A DNA stretch of 28,258 nt from JAAUQA01 sp036351435 (GTDB lineage Bacteria; Pseudomonadota; Gammaproteobacteria; Competibacterales; Competibacteraceae), in the NCBI GenBank assembly GCA_036351435.1, contig JAZBPA010000260.1, positions 1-28,258 on the forward strand. Direction: 5' to 3'. The notes beneath the pieces were generated by a model that did not search any database, had not been told where the DNA came from, and saw nothing but the letters and a program-made list of their open reading frames with translations. Below, in pieces: positions 24,512 through 28,258 of this stretch. The first letter of the stretch is position 1. Every line of letters begins with the position of its first letter. The translations under genes and the position numbers were made by a program.

Positions 24512-24913
24512 ATGTCCAAGGATATCGAATCTAAACAAGAGCAACGCGTTGCTGAATCCGACGACGAAAAGATTTTAAACAGCCGCAGGGATTTTCTGCT
24601 CGGTCTGGGGAAATGGTCGAAGGCGGTTATTGGCGGCGTCGTGCTGGGTAGCCTGATTACCCCTGATCAAACCGCGGAAGCGCGGGGCAGTTGGATTAAC
24701 CGTCGTGGTGGCGGTGGTTGGGCTAATCACCGTGGTGGTGGGGGTGGCTGGTACAACCGCGGTGGCGGCGGCTGGATTAATGGCCACGGTGGTGGGGGAA
24801 GCTGGCTTAACAGTGGTGGTTGGGTCAATCGAGGGGGAAGTTGGGCTAATCGCAGCGGCGGTGGTGGTTGGGTCAACCGTCGCGGTGGTGGCGGCTGGTA
24901 CAATCGCCGTTAA
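24512..24913 (+). CDS. Tat-targeted Gly-rich RiPP precursor with nine W-x-N motifs
   Basis: A 133-residue peptide; GGAGG lies 4 bases before ATG 24512. Residues 1–23 are charged. Residues 24–29 read SRRDFL, a twin-arginine motif, followed by a mild hydrophobic core (VIGGVVLGSLI) and AEA at 55–57, a likely signal-peptidase site. The remaining 76 residues are a Gly-rich repeat region. Every Trp in it is followed by any residue and Asn: W61, W70, W80, W88, W98, W104, W111, W120 and W129 (WIN, WAN, WYN, WIN, WLN, WVN, WAN, WVN, WYN). Arg or His often follows. The pattern resembles GrrA-type precursors, in which aromatic-x-Asn triplets become three-residue cyclophanes. The maturase and its partner are encoded directly downstream. 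No Cys is present. Confidence 0.85.
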   Translation: MSKDIESKQEQRVAESDDEKILNSRRDFLLGLGKWSKAVIGGVVLGSLITPDQTAEARGSWINRRGGGGWANHRGGGGGWYNRGGGGWINGHGGGGSWLNSGGWVNRGGSWANRSGGGGWVNRRGGGGWYNRR

Positions 24914-24973
24914 AAATCTTGTGGCTACACGTCTCTGTGGCCGCTAAATTTTCTCTGATTGACTCCCTCGTAG

Positions 24974-24996
24974 GGGTCGGGGCATCCCCCCGACCC
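24974..24996 (+). terminator. GC-rich hairpin between precursor and maturase genes
   Basis: GGGTCGGGG (24974–24982) and CCCCGACCC (24988–24996) form a perfect 9-bp stem with a 5-base loop. There is no U-run. In RiPP operons such a structure often serves as partial terminator or RNA-stabilising end, giving more precursor than enzyme transcript. Confidence 0.5.
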
Positions 24997-25061
24997 GGCA
25001 AAGAGCAAGCACTGCACGATCTGCTTTACTCGCAATAAATTCATCTGAGGAGGTTCGCGCA

Positions 25062-25865
25062 GTGTCAGTGGTTTACAACATACCCGCAAACCATGTAACC
25101 GTTTACCGAGAAAAACGCATAGTCCTTCGCATTCGTAACTCGGTTGAATTACAGCAGTGTCTGCCCGCTATTGATCAGCACAATCTCGCTTATGTGCAGT
25201 GGTTTATCCCCGGTAGCAGCGAGGATAACGCAGCTCTGCAACAGATCGAAGCTCCGCTTGATTTAGTGTTGTCCAATCCTGGAGTCGATTTCCCCTGTCT
25301 GTACGATTATGCCGCATTAGCCGATGAGCGACCCTTGCGGGTTTCCATCCCGGTTGTACCCGGATTTGGCAAGGCCGTGAAGTTGGCCGTGTCCTTAAAT
25401 TGTGCCGTCAAACTTGAAGTGGCGCAGCCGGACCCCGCACTCATTGCGGAATTAGCCGAGATAGTGCGGTTTTATTTGCACCAAGCAACGGTAACCCAGA
25501 CCATCGAATTCTTTCATAGCTTACTCGGCAGTTTTTTTCGGCAGGAACCGATCACTCTATGGGAGATTCAGGAGGAAAATCCGGTCTACGCACGCTATGT
25601 CACTGAACAGGGAGAGGAGACCATTTCCCCGCGCTTTAGCGGTGCTAACCCCGAGTTTTTCGAAGAGCGCTTCCAAGAAGAACTCATCGCTGGCCAAGCC
25701 GAATGCTGCCAGTGCGATTTTCTTGCGCAGTGTCAGGGCTATTTTAAATGGCCGGATAGAAACTACCGTTGCGATGGCGTTAAAACCATCTTCCAAATGC
25801 TGCGAGATGCTGCATTGGAACTAAAAAACGATCTAGTGACTCACGATGCCGGGCTGGAGCCATAA
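25062..25865 (+). CDS. radical-SAM partner protein with a SPASM-like Cys cluster
   Basis: A 267-residue protein starting at GTG 25062, fixed by GAGGAGG 8 bases upstream. It has no radical SAM CxxxCxxC. The C-terminal segment ECCQCDFLAQCQG…NYRC…TIFQML (214–247) aligns with the end of the SPASM region of the next gene, ECIDCEYLALCHG…DPYC…TLFQHM. C215, C218, C224 and C237 match C322, C325, C331 and C353 there; C335 has no counterpart. It is therefore probably a degenerate radical SAM/SPASM relative or a SPASM-half protein. It may bind an Fe-S cluster, hold the leader, or form a heterodimer with the maturase. The two genes overlap by one base (TAATG), which implies fixed stoichiometry. I do not recognise the family by name. 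Confidence 0.75.
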   Translation: MSVVYNIPANHVTVYREKRIVLRIRNSVELQQCLPAIDQHNLAYVQWFIPGSSEDNAALQQIEAPLDLVLSNPGVDFPCLYDYAALADERPLRVSIPVVPGFGKAVKLAVSLNCAVKLEVAQPDPALIAELAEIVRFYLHQATVTQTIEFFHSLLGSFFRQEPITLWEIQEENPVYARYVTEQGEETISPRFSGANPEFFEERFQEELIAGQAECCQCDFLAQCQGYFKWPDRNYRCDGVKTIFQMLRDAALELKNDLVTHDAGLEP

Positions 25866-26992
25866 TGAGAAATCCACTCTCCCTGATTCTGTTGCCGACC
25901 TTAAAGTGCAATGCCGATTGTGAGTATTGTTTCGAGCAGAAAACCAATGATTACCTGACGTTGGATCAGCTTTCCAGCTTGATGTGCAAAGTGCTGGATT
26001 ACATGGAAGAGAAGGACATCAGCGCATCGACTATCTATTGGCAGGGCGGTGAGATCATGACACTCCCGCCGCAGTGGTTTGAAAGCGCATTCAACATTAT
26101 TCGAGATGCGGCGAAATCCAGAGGGCGTTGGGTGCAACACAGTTTGCAATCCAACATGATCGGCTATAGCAGCAAATGGAATCCGATCATCAGTAAGATG
26201 TTCGGCAACAGCGTCGGCACCTCAATGGATTTCCCCAATCGGTACAGAAAACTCTTGAACGGAAGCGCCGCAGATTACGATGCGCTATGGGCAAAAAATG
26301 TCGGCGCGGCCCGGCAAGCAGGCATTGAAGTCACCGCTATCGCGGTTCCAAACGCTGAAACCGTTAAAGTGGGTGCTGAACGGTTTTACCAGCACTTTGT
26401 AGAACAGCTGGGGATTACCGACTTCCAGGTCAATACGCCTTTTCCAGGAGGGGAACCCAATGAAACCAAGGAAAATTTATCGCTCGATATCGATCAATTA
26501 GGTCAATTCTATGTCGACCTTGCCCAGATCTGGCTCCAACACGGTTATCGCAACAACGTCAGAATTGGTCCGTTTGATGCGCTGTTGGATTATTTTACCG
26601 AAGGCGCTGCGTGTCTTCCCTGCATTTGGCGGCAGAATTGTGCCGACGAATTCATTTGTATTGATGCAAAGGGAGCGGTTGCGCAATGCGATTGCTGGGT
26701 AACCAGTTACCCTGAATATTGGTTTGGCAACCTCTTCCAAGCGGATAGCCTTGGTGAATTGCTGCAAACTAGCAAGGCACGAAAACGATTTCAGGAAAGA
26801 CCTAAACAGCTCATGCAACAAGGGGAGTGCATCGATTGCGAATATCTCGCCCTGTGTCATGGCGGATGCCCGGTTAGGACTTACACTTTGCGTAATACCC
26901 TGACCGAGAAAGATCCCTATTGCGAACTCTATCAGACCTTATTTCAGCACATGGAAAAGGGTTCCCGGCAAATTTCCAGCGCTCGCCACTAG
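25865..26992 (+). CDS. radical SAM/SPASM peptide maturase
   Basis: A 375-residue enzyme. The radical SAM cluster motif is C15-NAD-C19-EY-C22, and the SAM-binding GGE is in IYWQGGEIMTLP. A SPASM extension carries CLPC (250–253), C259, C265, C275, C277, then C322, C325, C331, C335 and C353, enough for two auxiliary 4Fe-4S clusters. NTPFPGGEPNE (about 197–207) is another notable motif. SPASM enzymes of this size modify ribosomal peptides. With a W-x-N repeat precursor beside it, the best guess is formation of Trp-to-Asn three-residue cyclophanes, as by GrrM/XyeB/FxsB-type enzymes. Epimerisation or another oxidation cannot be excluded. There is no N-terminal PqqD-like domain. It starts within the stop codon of the partner gene. 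Confidence 0.88.
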   Translation: MRNPLSLILLPTLKCNADCEYCFEQKTNDYLTLDQLSSLMCKVLDYMEEKDISASTIYWQGGEIMTLPPQWFESAFNIIRDAAKSRGRWVQHSLQSNMIGYSSKWNPIISKMFGNSVGTSMDFPNRYRKLLNGSAADYDALWAKNVGAARQAGIEVTAIAVPNAETVKVGAERFYQHFVEQLGITDFQVNTPFPGGEPNETKENLSLDIDQLGQFYVDLAQIWLQHGYRNNVRIGPFDALLDYFTEGAACLPCIWRQNCADEFICIDAKGAVAQCDCWVTSYPEYWFGNLFQADSLGELLQTSKARKRFQERPKQLMQQGECIDCEYLALCHGGCPVRTYTLRNTLTEKDPYCELYQTLFQHMEKGSRQISSARH

Positions 26993-27008
26993 AGACCCTT
27001 TCGCTGTA

Positions 27009-27052
27009 GCGCAACCCCTATAAATCGATTCGATTTTAGGGATAAGTTGCGC
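27009..27052 (+). terminator. long hairpin after the RiPP operon
   Basis: GCGCAAC (27009–27015) pairs with GTTGCGC (27046–27052). Inside, CCTATAAATCG pairs imperfectly with CGATTTTAGG. It lies 17 bases after the maturase stop and is the likely end of the operon transcript, though no strong U-run follows. Confidence 0.5.
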
Positions 27053-27068
27053 GATAAATCAAAGGGAT

Positions 27069-27108
27069 ATGGCTGAACACTGTGATTAGAATAAAGTGGT
27101 TCAGCCAT
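27069..27108. repeat. 10-bp inverted repeat upstream of efp
   Basis: ATGGCTGAAC (27069–27078) and GTTCAGCCAT (27099–27108) are exact complements with a 20-base spacer. It may be a second terminator half or an operator. The remaining bases to the efp start show no other clear element. Confidence 0.5.
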
Positions 27109-27255
27109 AGATAATCAGCCATAAGCGCTCGCGGATATCTCTATCTCATCAAGTGGACCCGCACCGCCGAGTGTGTCAAAATCCGCGCTGCTTCGGAGAT
27201 GGTGTCGGAGAATGAATAATCGCGAGATGCGCAAAAAATAAAGGTAACGGGTGAT

Positions 27256-27825
27256 ATGGCGACTTTTAGCACGAATGAATTCAAGGGCGGACTGAAAATC
27301 ATGCTGGATGGCGATCCCTATACGATCGTCGAGAACGAATTCGTCAAGCCGGGCAAGGGTCAGGCATTCAGTCGGGTCAAGGTACGTAATCTGAAAACCG
27401 GTCGGGTTATCGAGCGCACCTTCAAATCCGGCGACACCGTGGAGGGCGCGGATGTCCTGGATCTGGATATGCAGTACCTTTATGACGACGGCGCATTCTG
27501 GTATTTCATGCATCCAGAGACCTTTGAACAAGTAGGCGCGGATGCCAATGCCGTTGGCGATAGCGCCAAATGGTTGAAAGCACAGGATATGTGTCAATTG
27601 ACCTTGTGGAACGGTACGCCTTTGACGGTAACGCCGCCCAATTTCGTCATTTTGACGATCACCGAAACCGATCCCGGCGTTAAAGGGGACACTTCAGGCG
27701 GCGGCACTAAACCGGCAACCTTGGAAACCGGTGCGGTGGTGCGTGTGCCGTTGTTCGTACAAACCGGCGAAACCATCAAGATCGATACCCGTACCGGTGC
27801 CTACGTGTCGCGGGCCAAGGAATAA
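27256..27825 (+). CDS. efp: elongation factor P
   Basis: A 189-residue translation factor that binds between the P and E sites of stalled ribosomes and restores peptide-bond formation at polyproline. The three domains are in order: an N-terminal KOW-like domain (TNEFKGGLKIMLDGDPYTIVE), two OB-like domains, and the C-terminal signature IKIDTRTGAYVSRAKE. The tip of domain I reads KPGKGQAF, with the modifiable lysine at position 34. This is the beta-lysylated type used by gammaproteobacteria, consistent with epmA directly downstream. Length is normal (E. coli 188). ATG 27256 follows AAAGG and GGGTGAT. Confidence 0.98.
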   Translation: MATFSTNEFKGGLKIMLDGDPYTIVENEFVKPGKGQAFSRVKVRNLKTGRVIERTFKSGDTVEGADVLDLDMQYLYDDGAFWYFMHPETFEQVGADANAVGDSAKWLKAQDMCQLTLWNGTPLTVTPPNFVILTITETDPGVKGDTSGGGTKPATLETGAVVRVPLFVQTGETIKIDTRTGAYVSRAKE

Positions 27826-27838
27826 ATCCCCTCACTTT

Positions 27839-28258
27839 TTGACCGCCTCGCAACACCCTCCTCAAGATAAAGAGCCTGCTGCGCGCCGGAAACCCCAAGC
27901 TTACTGGGATGTATTACGCCTGCGCGCCCGTTTGTTGACGCAGATCCGAACCTTTTTTGCCGCCCGCGATGTCCTGGAAGTGGATACCCCCGTCCTGTCC
28001 AGGGCTGCTGTTACCGATCCACAACTGCACAGCTTCGCCGTTCGCTATACCGGCCCTGGCGCGGGCCATGGTCAAACCCATTATCTGCACACCTCGCCGG
28101 AATTCCCCATGAAACGGTTGCTGGCAACCGGCAGTGGCGACATCTATCAGCTGGCCAAGGTGTTTCGTGACGGGGAGGCCGGTCGTCATCACAACCCTGA
28201 GTTCACCTTGTTGGAGTGGTATCGCATCGGTTTCGATCATCGTCAATTGATGGAAGAG
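27839..28258 (+). CDS. epmA: EF-P beta-lysine ligase EpmA, 5' part
   Basis: An open frame of 140 codons running off the window end. It encodes a class II lysyl-tRNA-synthetase-like protein without an anticodon domain. It shows AYWDVLRLRARLLTQIRTFF, motif 1 EVDTPVLS, HYLHTSPEFPMKRLL, and motif 2 YQLAKVFRDGEAGRHHNPEF followed by TLLEWYR. These match EpmA (PoxA/GenX), which attaches beta-lysine to Lys34 of EF-P. No ATG precedes the conserved start, so TTG 27839 is the best start, 13 bases after the efp stop, and it has no good ribosome-binding site. It is probably co-transcribed with efp. EpmB is not visible. Confidence 0.93.
   Translation, partial: MTASQHPPQDKEPAARRKPQAYWDVLRLRARLLTQIRTFFAARDVLEVDTPVLSRAAVTDPQLHSFAVRYTGPGAGHGQTHYLHTSPEFPMKRLLATGSGDIYQLAKVFRDGEAGRHHNPEFTLLEWYRIGFDHRQLMEE

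Noticed and set aside
24690..24913. G-rich DNA repeats that could be a simple low-complexity or recombination tract
   Set aside because: Synonymous codons vary while W-x-N is kept in all nine units, so selection is on the peptide.
24575..24947. Alternative frames across the precursor (minus-strand 24575–24787 and plus-strand 24705–24947)
   Set aside because: Both are simple-composition shadows of the Gly-rich coding repeat and lack ribosome-binding sites; the +1 frame has the strong GGAGG and a Tat signal.
27115..27597. 160-codon minus-strand frame opposite efp
   Set aside because: It is antisense to the highly conserved EF-P coding sequence and has no family pattern.

Overview
The window looks like a piece of a gammaproteobacterial chromosome with moderate GC content. 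The main reasons are the efp–epmA pair (EF-P and its beta-lysine ligase), a PsiE-family protein, a Pcm-like methyltransferase next to tolC, and split molybdenum-cofactor genes. The exact lineage cannot be read from the sequence. No transposase, phage gene, CRISPR array, tRNA or rRNA was found. The annotation is by reading alone; no database search was run.

Layout. 55–4102: a two-FHA-domain protein (-), a small membrane protein (+), a PsiE-family membrane protein (-), a hotdog thioesterase (-) and a degenerate methyltransferase-like protein (-). 4181–6832: a thiD–mobB–moeA operon (thiamin and molybdenum cofactor). 6840–10746: an adenylate-kinase-like protein (-), an EcsC-family protein (+), a TolC-family outer-membrane channel (-) and a Pcm-like methyltransferase (-). 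11217–12805: moaD–moaE (molybdopterin synthase), followed one base later by a secreted protein of five tandem repeats. 12928–22906: an alpha-glucan block, with glgB (+) converging on glgE and a treS–maltokinase fusion (-) and a lactate permease between them. The permease has a long leader holding a duplicated ~122-bp module with a GntR/FadR-type dyad in each copy. 23189–23530: a stand-alone Hpt domain protein (-). 24014–26992: a compact four-gene operon read as a RiPP system. 27256–end: efp and the 5' part of epmA.

Most interesting region: 24014–26992. It encodes, in order, a secreted NTF2/SnoaL-like protein, a 133-residue precursor, a cysteine-bearing partner and a radical SAM/SPASM enzyme. 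The precursor has a twin-arginine signal (SRRDFL, ending AEA) and then a Gly-rich region with nine W-x-N motifs. The partner keeps four of the five C-terminal SPASM cysteines of its neighbour but lacks the radical SAM CxxxCxxC. W-x-N in Gly-rich repeats is the substrate type of three-residue-cyclophane-forming radical SAM enzymes (Grr/Xye/Fxs systems). I infer a multi-cyclophane peptide that is modified in the cytoplasm and exported folded through Tat. The gene set has no dedicated transporter, protease or PqqD-like recognition domain. To my knowledge this combination is not a standard described system.

How the rest fits together: GlgE, TreS-Mak and GlgB are the three activities that turn trehalose/maltose into branched alpha-glucan through maltose-1-phosphate. 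MoaD/MoaE make molybdopterin, MoeA inserts Mo, and MobB supports the guanine-dinucleotide form. EpmA beta-lysylates EF-P on Lys34.
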